The notes: a model not told the origin generated them from the letters alone. 64,000 bases of DNA from CAVQFB01 sp963711675 (GCA_963711675.1 CAVQFB010000011.1:124001-188000), one strand, 5' to 3'. Positions 1-9,281 are shown, counted from the stretch's first letter. Numbers and translations: made by a program.

Positions 1-259
1 GTGCAACTCGACTCCGCGCGTGAGTTGCGTTTCACCGCGCGGTGCGTTTTACGCATATCCCCGGCTGGACATTCCGGAAGGAGATGACGTCTTCGTGCGC
101 GAACTGATCCTGCAAAAGCATGTGCTGGTGGTCCACGGCTCCGGCTTCGGACAGAAACCCGGCACGCAGCATTTCCGCATTGTGTTCCTGCCGAATGAGC
201 AGACGCTCGCCCCGGCCTATGCGGGGATCGCCGACTTCATACAGCAACGGTACAAATAG
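1..259 (+). CDS. PLP-dependent class I/II aminotransferase, C-terminal end (5' truncated by window)
   Basis: The reading frame is already open at the left edge (first whole codon at base 2), so only about 85 C-terminal residues are present. The segment reads as the small domain of a fold-type I aminotransferase: a beta strand around GAFYAYPRLD, then PGTQHFRIVFLP, the usual context of the arginine that binds the substrate alpha-carboxylate. This resembles the alanine/aspartate transaminase group (AlaA, YfbQ type). An internal GTG at 20 is not a real start because homology continues upstream of it. The substrate cannot be decided from this piece. Confidence 0.8.
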   Translation, partial: CNSTPRVSCVSPRGAFYAYPRLDIPEGDDVFVRELILQKHVLVVHGSGFGQKPGTQHFRIVFLPNEQTLAPAYAGIADFIQQRYK

Positions 260-377
260 AGGCTCCCGAGATGTTCTCACCCGGTTCCCGTTTGGGCGCG
301 GGTTCTTGGCTCGAGATACCTTTCGTCACTCGACATGAGGTACGGAAAAGCGCGTAATAATTGCTAGGCACGCAATC

Positions 378-1184
378 ATGCGCACAACATTCACCTTGCT
401 CATTCTGCTTTCTGTCCCGCTGCTGCCCGCCTTTGCCCAAGGCCCGCCCCTGAACGCCACTGCGGAGGAACTCTTTGACCACGGCATGAATGCCCTGTCG
501 GGCTCGAACGTCAGCCGCAACGACTTTGAGACAATTGAGTATTTCCGGCGCTCGGCGCAGAAGGGCTACGCGCCCGCGCAAGTTGTGCTGGGTTATTTCT
601 ACGATACGGGCACGCTCATCGCTGGCGATCAGAACGAAGCGGCCGACTGGTATCGTAAAGCCGCCGACCAGGGCGATCCCCTGGCGCAGTGGTCCCTTGG
701 CCGCTTGTACTTCCTCGGTAACGGCCCGCGTCAGGACTACAAAGAAGCCGAGCGCTGGCTGAAACCTGCCGCCGATGACGACAACCCGTTCGCAGCCTAT
801 CTGCTGGGTCGCGTCCTGCTGGAGCGTGACTACACTAAGGCCCCGGGCTATTTCCTCAAGGCTGCACGGCAAGGACTCCCGCAGGCACAGTATCGCTATG
901 CGGTCGCTTTGAAGGATGGCCGTGGGATTCCGCAGGACCGTGTCAAAGCATACGTCTGGTTTCTGGTCGCAGCGGACGCGACCTACACCACATCCACGAT
1001 CGACTTAAGTGGCATTGAAGGCACGCTGACAACCGCTCAGATCGATCAGGCGAAGGCCAAGGCGCGGGCCCTGGAAGGCAAGGTCTCGCGTCCCGTCGTG
1101 GCCCATGGCTGCACCGGGTGGGTCGGCGAATTTGATGATGTTCCCTTGCCGCCCCCGCCCAAGCTGCAGCGCTTCTGCCGCTGA
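378..1184 (+). CDS. Secreted Sel1/TPR-repeat protein
   Basis: The 268-residue product starts with a clear signal peptide (hydrophobic stretch at residues 4-20, ending PAFAQ). Residues about 30-210 hold at least four Sel1-type helical repeats, seen as recurring A-x-x-x-LG-x-x-Y motifs (VVLGYFYDTG, WSLGRLYFLGNG, YLLGRVLLE, YRYAVALKDGRG) paired with AADWYRKAADQG-like helices. Such repeats are protein-binding scaffolds in the periplasm or outer envelope, so a binding role is inferred and no enzymatic motif is seen. The C-terminus is proline-rich (PLPPPPK) and has two cysteines. It is a single gene with no obvious operon partner. Confidence 0.8.
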   Translation: MRTTFTLLILLSVPLLPAFAQGPPLNATAEELFDHGMNALSGSNVSRNDFETIEYFRRSAQKGYAPAQVVLGYFYDTGTLIAGDQNEAADWYRKAADQGDPLAQWSLGRLYFLGNGPRQDYKEAERWLKPAADDDNPFAAYLLGRVLLERDYTKAPGYFLKAARQGLPQAQYRYAVALKDGRGIPQDRVKAYVWFLVAADATYTTSTIDLSGIEGTLTTAQIDQAKAKARALEGKVSRPVVAHGCTGWVGEFDDVPLPPPPKLQRFCR

Positions 1185-1217
1185 CGCATCGACTTCAGAT
1201 TTTCGTCGCTTCGGCCG

Positions 1218-1517
1218 TCAGTGGTGGGCGCCAAAGGTCGCCAGCCGCCGCTTCTGGAAGTCGGTCACGTCAAGATGATCCGCCTCCAGCGCCGCCTCTT
1301 CTTCCTCCCACTCCTGCGCTTCTGTGTCCTTGAGCTTCCTCAGTAATTCTGCCGCGCAGGACGCGCAGCAGAAGCCTTTCAGATAAGTCCTGCCCTTCTC
1401 GTCTTCGGTGGCATATTCGTAGTTCAAAATCGGAGGCTGAAGTAGGCACATGGTGCATGCCTCCGGAGCATTTATGAACAAGGGATCGAAGGTGGCAAAG
1501 AACAAGCTGTCGGTCAT
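1218..1517 (-). CDS. Small cysteine-motif protein of unknown function
   Basis: I do not recognise the family. The product is about 99 residues when started at ATG 1517, which follows a GAGGTG-like ribosome site; an upstream start at 1583 would add 22 unconvincing residues. It carries CTMC near residue 20 and CCASC near residue 52, a spacing that suggests a zinc-binding or redox fold. The second half is acidic and helical (EAQEWEEEEAALEAD). There is no signal peptide, so it is probably cytoplasmic. It runs convergently with the Sel1 gene. Confidence 0.55.
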   Translation of the reverse strand: MTDSLFFATFDPLFINAPEACTMCLLQPPILNYEYATEDEKGRTYLKGFCCASCAAELLRKLKDTEAQEWEEEEAALEADHLDVTDFQKRRLATFGAHH

Positions 1518-1741
1518 GGCGCACCTCGCACCTCTTACATCCCACTTTTCCGGAAGTTCCGCAGTGACGCGAGTCACGCGCAACGGTTCGTCCGATAACC
1601 TGCTGAGACAGTTCCAAGCTGGCCCTTATCCCCGTCTTGCCGGCTGGCTCAAAATCCAGCGGACAAAAGACCCCCTTGGTTGGTCTTTCTGGCGGGAATT
1701 TGGTTAAATCAAATGCGGGGGACTGCTAGCTTACTCACACC

Positions 1742-2479
1742 GTGATCGATATCCATTGCCACATCCTTCCCGAGATCGACGACGGGGCCAAGTCATGGGA
1801 GATGGCCCAACAAATGTGCCAGATGGCCGTCGCCGACGGCATCACGGACATCGTGGCCACCCCCCATGCCAACGACCGCTACCTCTACGACCGCGAATCG
1901 CTGCAGGCAACGCTCAGCCAGCTTCAGGAGAAGGTAGGCAACTCACCTCGGCTGGCACTCGGCTGTGATTTCCACCTCTCCTACGACAATCTGCAAGCGG
2001 CCTACGTGAACCCGGAACGCTACGTCATCGAGAAGACGCGGTATCTGCTGGTCGAACTTAGCAATTACAGCGTTCCGGCGCAAACTGGCGATTGCTTTCA
2101 GACGCTCAGCGACCACGGCATGACACCTGTGCTCACCCATCCCGAGCGCAACCCGATCCTGCAGAGCACGCCTCAGCGCATCCTGGAATGGGCCGAGCAA
2201 GGATGCATCATGCAGGTCACCGCTTCGTCTTTTACCGGGGGTTGGGGTGAGAAGGTCGGGCAGATTGCCCGGTGGTTGCTTGAACACGAAGCCGTGCATG
2301 TGCTCGCCACCGACGCTCACGACACCAAGCACCGCATCCCCAAGATGTCGGCGGCCCGCGAGGCCGTCGCAGAAATCGTGGGTGCGGATGTTGCAGACGC
2401 CCTGGTCGAGGGCAATCCCAAGGCGATCCTCAACGGCCAGCCCTTGCCGTACTTCCCGAAGCCCGCCCTTAAGGGATGA
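1742..2479 (+). CDS. CpsB/YwqE-type PHP-domain tyrosine-protein phosphatase
   Basis: The 245-residue protein has the PHP metal-binding signature at its start (MIDIHCHILPEIDDGA) and further metal-site motifs ATPHAND, LTHPERNP and ATDAHD. This order and length match the CpsB/CapC/YwqE family, Mn-dependent protein-tyrosine phosphatases that dephosphorylate the bacterial tyrosine kinase controlling capsule or exopolysaccharide export. No kinase or polysaccharide gene lies next to it here, so its target is inferred from the family. The start is GTG 1742; homology begins at that residue, which supports it. Confidence 0.85.
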   Translation: MIDIHCHILPEIDDGAKSWEMAQQMCQMAVADGITDIVATPHANDRYLYDRESLQATLSQLQEKVGNSPRLALGCDFHLSYDNLQAAYVNPERYVIEKTRYLLVELSNYSVPAQTGDCFQTLSDHGMTPVLTHPERNPILQSTPQRILEWAEQGCIMQVTASSFTGGWGEKVGQIARWLLEHEAVHVLATDAHDTKHRIPKMSAAREAVAEIVGADVADALVEGNPKAILNGQPLPYFPKPALKG

Positions 2480-2566
2480 CGCTGGAATCCGCACGGAGCG
2501 AGCGAACCGTTGGATCCGAACGAGTCTAAGTCGGGAGGGGTAGCTAAGAGCCGATAGCCAGAAGCC

Positions 2567-3154
2567 CTATTGCGGTTGATTAGGCTGGTTGGAAGGGCCC
2601 GGCGACGCAGACGCGCCACCCGCAGTCGATGTAGCGCGCCCTCCGTCTGGCGAGGCGGTCATTGCACTCTCAGGATTCAGGAGATGGTCGTGATTCGGCC
2701 CCAGCCCCAGTTTGATCAGAGCACGGGCATCCGGCACGGTTTTGCTCTGCCAGCCATGATCTGCCTGGTACTTCTGAAGCGCTTTCTGCGTGGCATCGTC
2801 CCATTTGCCGGAAGGCTCTGCGGTCAGGTAGTGCTCGCGTACGAGGGCTTCCTGAATTTCCTGCGTTCTCTGGGAATCGATCTTCTGCTGGCCGCGACGC
2901 CGCGAACTGGCCGATTTCTTGGTCTTCTTGCTCTTGCTTGAGCTCTTGTGAGAAACGGCGGACGATTTCTTGCCAGCACTCTTAGCCGCGGTCTCGCTTC
3001 CAGCAGCGCTATTCTGCGATGAACTGGTCTTCGCTGTAGATTCCTTATTCGTCGAAGGTGTGCCGCTTCCTTGGGCAACCGTCAGCACGCTCGTCAGCGC
3101 AAGCGCGCATCCTATGCTGAACAGCTTCGTCGTAACTGAAGCGGCAAAGTTCAA
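2567..3154 (-). CDS. Secreted peptidoglycan-binding-domain protein with Lys/Ser-rich linker
   Basis: The preferred start is TTG 3154, preceded by GGAGAG; TTG 3190 is an alternative adding 12 residues. A signal peptide (TTKLFSIGCALALTSVLTVAQ) is followed by a long Ser/Lys/Ala-rich low-complexity linker, then about 60 residues resembling a PG_binding_1 fold (IQEALVREHYLTAEPSGKWD, ALQKYQADHGW, DARALIKLGLGP). The tail is Gly/Ser/Pro/Asn-rich. A role in binding cell-wall peptidoglycan is inferred from that domain; no catalytic domain is present. It lies downstream of the htrA gene on the same strand but is separated from it by a strong terminator. Confidence 0.7.
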   Translation of the reverse strand: MNFAASVTTKLFSIGCALALTSVLTVAQGSGTPSTNKESTAKTSSSQNSAAGSETAAKSAGKKSSAVSHKSSSKSKKTKKSASSRRRGQQKIDSQRTQEIQEALVREHYLTAEPSGKWDDATQKALQKYQADHGWQSKTVPDARALIKLGLGPNHDHLLNPESAMTASPDGGRATSTAGGASASPGPSNQPNQPQ

Positions 3155-3235
3155 GTTCCGGCTCTCTCCAAACCCGCGCAAAGGGGCCAACTACGACAAA
3201 ACAATCCGCCGACTATACTCGGCCTCGCGGGCAAA

Positions 3236-3305
3236 GAAAAGCCCAACGAACTGGCACTCAGATCATCCCTGATTCGGGGTCTCAGTGCCAGCCCTCGTTG
3301 GGCCT
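3236..3305 (-). terminator. Rho-independent terminator after htrA
   Basis: On the minus strand a long stem (AGGCCCAACGA...CTGGCACT pairing with AGTGCCAG...TCGTTGGGCTT) encloses a loop of about 20 bases and is followed by GGGCTTTTCTTT. The stem is unusually long, about 18 paired bases in two blocks. It sits just after the htrA stop codon. Confidence 0.8.
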
Positions 3306-3312
3306 ATTTCAG

Positions 3313-4896
3313 TTACGGAAGTGTACCGGCCAGGAAGATGGTTCCGTCCTGACGGCTGGCGCCTCTCGGCCGCACCAGCAGTACAACATCCTGACCGCTC
3401 TTCAAGCTGCTCTCGGCGCGGGCGAAGTCGTCCGCGCTGTTGACCGGCTGCTTGTTGATCTCGAGGACAACGTCACCGCGATTCAAGCCGACATCCTCGG
3501 CGAACGAACCCGGCTTCACGTCCTGGACAATTACCCCTTTGCCGGCCGGAATGTCGAGACGATCGGCAATATCCGGAGTGAGAGCCCGCACCGTAGCGCC
3601 AAATTTGCTCTGCTTCGGTTCTTCGGAATCGTTACCGGTTTCATCTTCGCCCAGACGCGCGGCAAATAGCTTGGCGCGGTCGGCGATGGTAACCGTTGTC
3701 TCTTCCTTTTTGCCATTGCGGGTGAAGTTCAGCTTGGCCTTCGAACCCGGTTTACGGCCAGCGATCTCTCCCACCAGGTCGTCGCCGTTCTTCACGTCTT
3801 TGCCGTCCACTGAGGTGATCGTGTCTCCCACCTTCAGCCCTGCCTGGTCCGCGGGGCTTCCGGCCACTACATTGGAGATGGTCACCCCGGACTGCACGCC
3901 ATACACGCGGGCAATCGCGGGCACCGGCTGAGCGCTGAACTCAACACCGATCGAACCTCTAGCCACGCGGTGCTCCGGACCAACAAGCTGGTTGTAAACC
4001 TGGGCGACCGTGTTCGAAGGCATCGCGAAGCCGACACCCGCATAGGCATTCGTATCGGTAAGGATCGCGGTGTTGATGCCGATGATCTCGCCCTGCATAT
4101 TTACCAGCGGGCCGCCCGAATTTCCGGGATTGATCGCCGCGTCGGTCTGAATAAAGGACTGGAACTGCCGATTCGGTACGATATTGCGGCCTTTGTAGGA
4201 AACGATCCCGGCCGTGACGGTCGCATTCAGCCCGAACGGACTACCGATCGCGAGCACCCAATCTCCCACCTGCATGCTGTCTGAGTTGCCCAGCTTCGCC
4301 ACGGGCAGAGGCTTGTCCGTGTCGATTTTGATCACTGCCAGGTCGGTTTCCTGGTCGCTGCCGATTACCTTGGCATCGTGCTGTACACCCGGCGGATCAT
4401 CCTGCAGACGCACCCGTACGCGATCTGCTTTTTCCACTACGTGCCGGTTTGTAACGATGTAGCCCTTGGAATCGACGATCACACCCGAACCCAGCGAATG
4501 CTCGCGGATGCTTCCACCGCCACCGCCCTGACCACCTTGACCACCGAAGAAGCGGTCAAAAAAGTCCTCAAACGGATTGTCGTCATCCGGCGAGCCGCCT
4601 GGGGCGTTGCGCTGGCCTCGACGATGCGGGTTCTTGATGGTCGATTCGGTGTTGATGTTAACGACGCTCGGCTCCAGCTGCTTCGCAATCTGCGAGAACG
4701 CATTCGACAGCTGCTGCGGTGCGGGGACGGTTAGAGGTGTGGCATCGCTGGACTTCTGCGCTTCCTTACCTTTCACACCATAAGAAACTACCGTTCCGAT
4801 AAGAATGCCAACAGCGAGTGTGGCTAGAATTGTGAGGGTGTAGGCAAAGCGATTCGCCTTCAAACGCACCCAAAAAGCGCTTGCGCGCGGCTCCAT
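3313..4896 (-). CDS. htrA: DegP/DegQ-type periplasmic serine endoprotease (Do family)
   Basis: This is an envelope quality-control protease. The product has one N-terminal membrane anchor (about residues 18-40), a Gly-rich loop (GGQGGQGGGGG), a trypsin-like domain and two PDZ domains. Counted from the upstream TTG 4902, the catalytic triad is His154 (TNRHVV), Asp187 (TDLAVI) and Ser262 (GNSGGP). PDZ1 follows (VVAGSPADQAGLKVGD) and PDZ2 ends the protein (VKPGSFAEDVGLNRGD). The start at ATG 4896 is chosen because GGAGGAAGG lies about 7 bases upstream. A TATAAT box precedes the gene and a strong terminator follows it, so it is probably a single-gene transcript. Confidence 0.93.
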   Translation of the reverse strand: MEPRASAFWVRLKANRFAYTLTILATLAVGILIGTVVSYGVKGKEAQKSSDATPLTVPAPQQLSNAFSQIAKQLEPSVVNINTESTIKNPHRRGQRNAPGGSPDDDNPFEDFFDRFFGGQGGQGGGGGSIREHSLGSGVIVDSKGYIVTNRHVVEKADRVRVRLQDDPPGVQHDAKVIGSDQETDLAVIKIDTDKPLPVAKLGNSDSMQVGDWVLAIGSPFGLNATVTAGIVSYKGRNIVPNRQFQSFIQTDAAINPGNSGGPLVNMQGEIIGINTAILTDTNAYAGVGFAMPSNTVAQVYNQLVGPEHRVARGSIGVEFSAQPVPAIARVYGVQSGVTISNVVAGSPADQAGLKVGDTITSVDGKDVKNGDDLVGEIAGRKPGSKAKLNFTRNGKKEETTVTIADRAKLFAARLGEDETGNDSEEPKQSKFGATVRALTPDIADRLDIPAGKGVIVQDVKPGSFAEDVGLNRGDVVLEINKQPVNSADDFARAESSLKSGQDVVLLVRPRGASRQDGTIFLAGTLP

Positions 4897-4931
4897 AGGC
4901 AACCTTCCTCCGATAACGCCAGTACCTGAAG

Positions 4932-4937
4932 ATTATA
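4932..4937 (-). promoter_or_regulatory. Candidate -10 element of the htrA promoter
   Basis: A perfect TATAAT on the minus strand lies about 36 bases upstream of the htrA start codon. No good TTGACA match is seen at the expected distance, so only the -10 is claimed. Confidence 0.45.
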
Positions 4938-5030
4938 CCTGCTCGTTACGGCCCAGCGAACTTCCCCAAAACCCGGTAGTCTCCCAGGTTAGACGCAAGA
5001 ACCACCCAAAGCGTTACTGTCCATCCAGAC

Positions 5031-5981
5031 TCAGCTGGCACGCGTCTCCGGACGCCCCGTCAATGCTTGCGGAACCCCGGCATGATCGGGTGCAACTGCG
5101 ATCGATTCGGCGCTGCCCTTCTCCTCAGAAATCAGGACTCCACACAGAATCAGGAGCCCGCCCACCATACCTCGTGCGCCCAGCCTTTCTCCCAGAAACA
5201 CGAATGACGTCAGCCACGCAAACACCGGTTCCAGAGTGAAAATCAAAGCAGTGTGGGTAGCGGGAGTGAATTGCTGTGCCCAGGCCTGAATCGAAAACGA
5301 CAGCGCCAGACTCAGGAAGCCGGTTATCAGAACTCCCGAAATCACGCGTGTCGACCAGACGACTGACACTTTCTCCGCCACTGGCACAGCCACAATCATC
5401 AGCAACGCCGCCACCGCAGTCTGCACGATGGCAATCTGACGCCAACTCTCATTCCGGGTGGCGTGCTCCATATAAATCATGTGGAAAGCGAAGACCAAAG
5501 CGGCGCCCAGCGTAAGCAGATCGCCGTGATTCACGCTGCTAAGGTTCATCCCGCTCGCGCCTGGCGCCGGAATTGTCAGCAGGTAAAGGCCGGCAAAGGC
5601 CATGACCACCCCGGCCATGCTCCATCGGCTGATCTTGCTCTTCCAGAACAGCGCCGCGAAAATTGGCACCAGCACCACAGACAGCCCGGTCAGAAACGCT
5701 GATTTCGACGCGGTGGTGTAGCGCATTCCGCTCGTCTGCAACTCATTCCCCACCCATAAGAGACCACCGACGATGGCGCCGTAGCGCAGCGCTCCAAAGC
5801 TCAGCCGGGGCAGCTCCCGATGAAACACGAGTGCCAGCGTGATCGCGGCCACGCTCATGCGCACCGCGTTGAAGAAAAGCGGAGTGACATCGGCCAGCGC
5901 ATTCTTGATCACCACAAAAGTCGCGCCCCAGATCAGCGTGATCATCACCAGCAGAATGTGGGCTTTTAACGAGCGGGACAC
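5031..5981 (-). CDS. EamA/DMT-family membrane transporter
   Basis: The hydrophobic protein of about 316 residues has ten predicted membrane segments in two EamA halves, with the family hallmark near the N-terminus (LIWGATFVVIKNAL) and the repeat-2 hallmark EPVFAWLTSFVFLGE. The family exports amino acids, nucleosides or other small metabolites through the inner membrane; the substrate is unknown. GTG 5981 is preferred over TTG 6029, because the latter would overlap the upstream peptidase gene and adds residues unlike the family. The two genes are probably co-transcribed (23-base gap). Confidence 0.85.
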   Translation of the reverse strand: MSRSLKAHILLVMITLIWGATFVVIKNALADVTPLFFNAVRMSVAAITLALVFHRELPRLSFGALRYGAIVGGLLWVGNELQTSGMRYTTASKSAFLTGLSVVLVPIFAALFWKSKISRWSMAGVVMAFAGLYLLTIPAPGASGMNLSSVNHGDLLTLGAALVFAFHMIYMEHATRNESWRQIAIVQTAVAALLMIVAVPVAEKVSVVWSTRVISGVLITGFLSLALSFSIQAWAQQFTPATHTALIFTLEPVFAWLTSFVFLGERLGARGMVGGLLILCGVLISEEKGSAESIAVAPDHAGVPQALTGRPETRAS

Positions 5982-6003
5982 ATCTGGAAGATTATCAGGA
6001 CAG

Positions 6004-7263
6004 TTACTCCGCCGCGCCGCCCAGAGCAAGCAGCGTCAACAGAATCCTTTTCAGGCCGATTTCGCGGCCGCCGCAGTCAAACCACTCCTGCAGAGTGTGC
6101 GCGCCACCGCCCGAACCGCCGCCCCCGATCGCAATCGCCTCGCGTCCCAGCGACAGGGGAATATTGGCGTCGGTCGACGCGCGCTGCACCTGTGCCACGT
6201 TGCCCAACTGGTTGTCTACCGCGCGAATCACCTGCAGGATGCGGGCATTCGGCTCCAATTCACCCGCCGGACGGTTGCCAATGACCACAACTTCAAAGGA
6301 CACGCCGTGGGTCCGGCGTGACTGAGTCCGCATCTCCGACGCACGCGTCTCTTCTTCAATCGCGTGATCCAGTGCGACGCGCAGGGCATGCTCCAGACGC
6401 TCGATCTCGGCCATGGAGGTAGACCTTATGTCCACTCGCATGCTCGCCGACTCAGGAATGGAATTCACTGAGGTCCCGCCACGAATCACGCCGACATTGA
6501 ACGTCGTCTTCGGCGTCGTAGGCACCTGAGTGTGAGCGAAAGTGCGGATGGCGCGCCCCAGCACCACAATCGGATTTGGCGCGCCAAAATCGCTCCAGGA
6601 ATGACCTCCCGGTCCACGCACGATCACTTCAAAACGCCGGCTTCCCAACGCCTCCGCCACGATCGTGTCCGCCCCAGCGCCGTCGAGCACGACACTGGCG
6701 GCGATCGAGTCCTTCCAGCGTGGCGTGGAAAAGATGTGGCGCATGCCACGCAGGTCGCCTTCTCCCTCCTCGCCCACGTTTCCGATAAACAGAACCGGTG
6801 CCGCGTGGCGCAGCCGCACAGAGCGCATCACCCCCGCGATGGCAAGCAGCGCGGTCACTCCGGCGCTGTTGTCAGACACTCCCGGCCCATACAACCGGCT
6901 CCCTTGCTGACGTATGTTGAGTGGCGTGCCCGCGGGAAAAACCGTATCAATGTGGGCGCTGAGCGCGATGTATCTCTTGCCGAAGCCGGGATGGACCCCA
7001 AACACGTTGCCAATGTCATCGGTGTGAACATCGTCCAGCCCGATTTCCCGGAAGCGTTCTGCCAGCCACGCCCCCCGCGCGCTTTCCCCGAACGGCGGCG
7101 CTGCAATCCGCGCCATCTCCACTTGCCAGTGCGCCAACTGCGGTTCCTGGCTCCGGAACCAGTTGTAGGCAGAACGCACCTCTGGCGCCGCGGCCAGCCG
7201 CGCAACTTCCTGCTGAATTGTGGGGGAGACTTCCGGGCCTTCCGTGCGTGGAGTGGGAGCCAT
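6004..7263 (-). CDS. M20-family zinc metallopeptidase / deacylase
   Basis: The 419-residue protein has the di-zinc site of M20 enzymes: SAHIDTVFP (His104, Asp106), GVSDNSAG (Asp131), GNVGEEGEGD (catalytic Glu165 with Glu166) and a C-terminal GGGSGGGAHT His. A dimerisation/lid domain lies between (RRFEVIVRGPGGHSW). The family includes tripeptidases (PepT-like), carboxypeptidases and acetylornithine deacetylase; this one looks closest to PepT-like aminoacylases, but the substrate is not determined. There is no signal peptide, so it is cytoplasmic. It precedes the EamA transporter on the same strand. Confidence 0.85.
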   Translation of the reverse strand: MAPTPRTEGPEVSPTIQQEVARLAAAPEVRSAYNWFRSQEPQLAHWQVEMARIAAPPFGESARGAWLAERFREIGLDDVHTDDIGNVFGVHPGFGKRYIALSAHIDTVFPAGTPLNIRQQGSRLYGPGVSDNSAGVTALLAIAGVMRSVRLRHAAPVLFIGNVGEEGEGDLRGMRHIFSTPRWKDSIAASVVLDGAGADTIVAEALGSRRFEVIVRGPGGHSWSDFGAPNPIVVLGRAIRTFAHTQVPTTPKTTFNVGVIRGGTSVNSIPESASMRVDIRSTSMAEIERLEHALRVALDHAIEEETRASEMRTQSRRTHGVSFEVVVIGNRPAGELEPNARILQVIRAVDNQLGNVAQVQRASTDANIPLSLGREAIAIGGGGSGGGAHTLQEWFDCGGREIGLKRILLTLLALGGAAE

Positions 7264-7304
7264 GACCAGTGCGAACGACGCTCAGAAAACTCTAAACTAA
7301 AACT

Positions 7305-7370
7305 CTGTCATTCCGAGCGCAGATTGTGCTTCGCAAGCGAAGGACAATTGCAGTCGAGGAACCTGCTTTG
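7305..7370. repeat. Dispersed repeat family B copy
   Basis: The intergenic text reads CTGTCATTCCGAGCGCAG, then TTCGCAAGCGAAGGAC and GAACCTGC. It belongs to the same dispersed family as copies near 9282, 15917, 24879, 29467 and 32774. The rest of the 7264-7509 gap shows nothing else. Confidence 0.6.
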
Positions 7371-7509
7371 GATCACTGCCCCTTAACTTCGGAAGACAAT
7401 CTTGTCATATTACAACGGCGGGAGTAGCTGCGGCCTTTGTCACCTTGGGAAAATAGTGAGACTGCGATGTCGAGCTTCTTCCTTCGGTTGAAAGCTTTTG
7501 ATTTTCCGG

Positions 7510-8772
7510 TCAGTCGTTCGCGCTTTGCCCTTCTTGTCGTACGCACCCCAGAATTTCTTCCTGGGTCAGGGTGTGGTCCGAAGCTTTGGCGAACTGGTAA
7601 ATGCGGTCGACCAATTCGTCCGTAATCGTGAAGCCATGCCGCTCCAGCCAGAAATGCACGTTCGACTTCCCGCTCATCGGGCCAATGTCGATCACCTGCT
7701 CCAGCCCGAACACGTGTGAGGGCACACCCGAATACACCGTATTCGCTAGCTCGATATCATTCTTCCGATACGCCTTGATCACTGCTGCCGCGTGTACTCC
7801 GGTCGCCGTGCGGAAGGCATCTTCTCCTACCACCGGGTAGTTCGCCGGAATCGGAACACCTGTCGCGTGCGCGACTGCCTGGCAATACGCCTTGAGCCGA
7901 GTCAGATCCTGATCCGCCCAGGGCGGAATTCCCATCAGCTTCAGGTTGACCAGCATCTGATCCATCTGCGTATTTCCGACCCGTTCGCCCACGCCCAACG
8001 CCGTCGCATGCACGCAATCTGCACCGGCGACAAGCGCGGCCATCGAATTCGCAATCGCAAGACCGCGATCGCAATGTCCATGCCAGTCCACACGTATTTT
8101 CTCGCCGGAAGGCTTCACGACTTCGTCCATCACGAACTTCATGAGCGCGAACGTTCCCATCGGTGTGGCGTGACCTGCGGTGTCACAGATCACAATCGAC
8201 CGCGCGCCGCAGTTGATCGCCGTCGAGTAGAGCCGCTTCACCATCTCCGGATCGCAGCGTGACGTGTCTTCGGTTACGTACATCGCGTCGAGACCCAGCG
8301 ATACGGCATACTTCACAGCCTTCTCCGTGGTTTGAAGAAGGAAGTCGTCCGTCCAGCCCTCCGTGTATCGGCGGATCGGGCTCGATCCCAGGAACATGGC
8401 CGCTTCAATGCGCAGCCCGGTCTTCTGCACGATGTCGGCCACCGGCCGGATGTCGTTCTCATGCGTGCGCGCCGCGCAATTCGCCTGAATTTTCATCCGA
8501 TGATGAACAATCTCGCGTGCCAGCGCCGTCACATGCTCCACCGCTCTCGGCCCCGCCCCGGGTAAGCCCAGATCGAGGGCGTTGATCCCCAGCGCTTCCA
8601 TCAGGTGGAGAATTTCAATTTTTTCGTGGATCGAAGGATCGCGCACCGAGGGCGACTGCAAACCATCCCGCAGCGTCTCGTCATTGAGCAACACGCGCCC
8701 CGCCGGACGCAGCGACGCCGGGTGGATACGATTCCAGTCGTATATGAGATCAGAAGTTTTCACGAGAAACAT
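7510..8772 (-). CDS. Isopropylmalate/homocitrate synthase-family (DRE-TIM metallolyase) protein
   Basis: The 420-residue TIM-barrel enzyme has NDETLRDGLQ at 30-39 (Asp31 metal ligand, Arg35), SSPIRRYT, DTAGHATP and the His ligands in DWHGHCDRGLA. Family members condense an alpha-keto acid with acetyl-CoA, or cleave such products. The usual C-terminal allosteric domain of true LeuA is absent, and length and order resemble the shorter homocitrate/citramalate-like group, so the exact substrate is unknown. No leu or lys genes are adjacent. ATG 8772 is the start. Confidence 0.75.
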   Translation of the reverse strand: MFLVKTSDLIYDWNRIHPASLRPAGRVLLNDETLRDGLQSPSVRDPSIHEKIEILHLMEALGINALDLGLPGAGPRAVEHVTALAREIVHHRMKIQANCAARTHENDIRPVADIVQKTGLRIEAAMFLGSSPIRRYTEGWTDDFLLQTTEKAVKYAVSLGLDAMYVTEDTSRCDPEMVKRLYSTAINCGARSIVICDTAGHATPMGTFALMKFVMDEVVKPSGEKIRVDWHGHCDRGLAIANSMAALVAGADCVHATALGVGERVGNTQMDQMLVNLKLMGIPPWADQDLTRLKAYCQAVAHATGVPIPANYPVVGEDAFRTATGVHAAAVIKAYRKNDIELANTVYSGVPSHVFGLEQVIDIGPMSGKSNVHFWLERHGFTITDELVDRIYQFAKASDHTLTQEEILGCVRQEGQSAND

Positions 8773-8820
8773 CTCGGACCGAGACCTCGTCTCCCCACTT
8801 CGTCGAGGTCGGTTGCTGAA

Positions 8821-9147
8821 CTAGCGCTCTTTCCCCGGTATCGTCAGCCCGAAGACGGAAATTTGCCCCTGTCCGCCCACGTTCATCCCCTGCACATCTT
8901 CAGGGTTGGGCACATACAGCGTCTTGCAGTTTTCGCAGCGATACACTTCCGCGTCCGGGCCCCAGGCCTTCTTGATGCAGCCACACTCCTGCTCAACCGC
9001 GTCGGTCATATAGAACCAGCGCTTCAGATGGCCACCACAGAATTTGCCCTTGGCGTCCTTCTCGTTGCAGGCGCGCTGCGCCACCTTCTTCATTTTCACT
9101 TTGTGGTTGGGGAGTTGCGGGACGGTAATCGTTTCGCCTGTCGCCAA
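8821..9147 (-). CDS. Small zinc-ribbon-like protein of unknown function
   Basis: The 108-residue product has eight cysteine/histidine positions in a zinc-ribbon-like pattern: RACNEKD, KFCGGH, ECGC and RCENC. The last pair is followed by KTLYVPN, typical of a metal knuckle. No known family is recognised. The start is TTG 9147, which is weak; an internal ATG at 9093 is possible. It ends about 50 bases upstream of the LeuA-like gene on the same strand, so the two may be co-expressed. Confidence 0.55.
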   Translation of the reverse strand: MATGETITVPQLPNHKVKMKKVAQRACNEKDAKGKFCGGHLKRWFYMTDAVEQECGCIKKAWGPDAEVYRCENCKTLYVPNPEDVQGMNVGGQGQISVFGLTIPGKER

Positions 9148-9281
9148 GGATTTTGCCCCCGTCGCGGCCCACAGGCCGCAGGATTCGGCTTCGAACGACT
9201 CATTTTACAGGAAGTGGGCGCGTCGGCCTCATCACCCCGTTCTTAGGGCGAACCGGTGGAAAATGGGGGAACGTCACAAAA

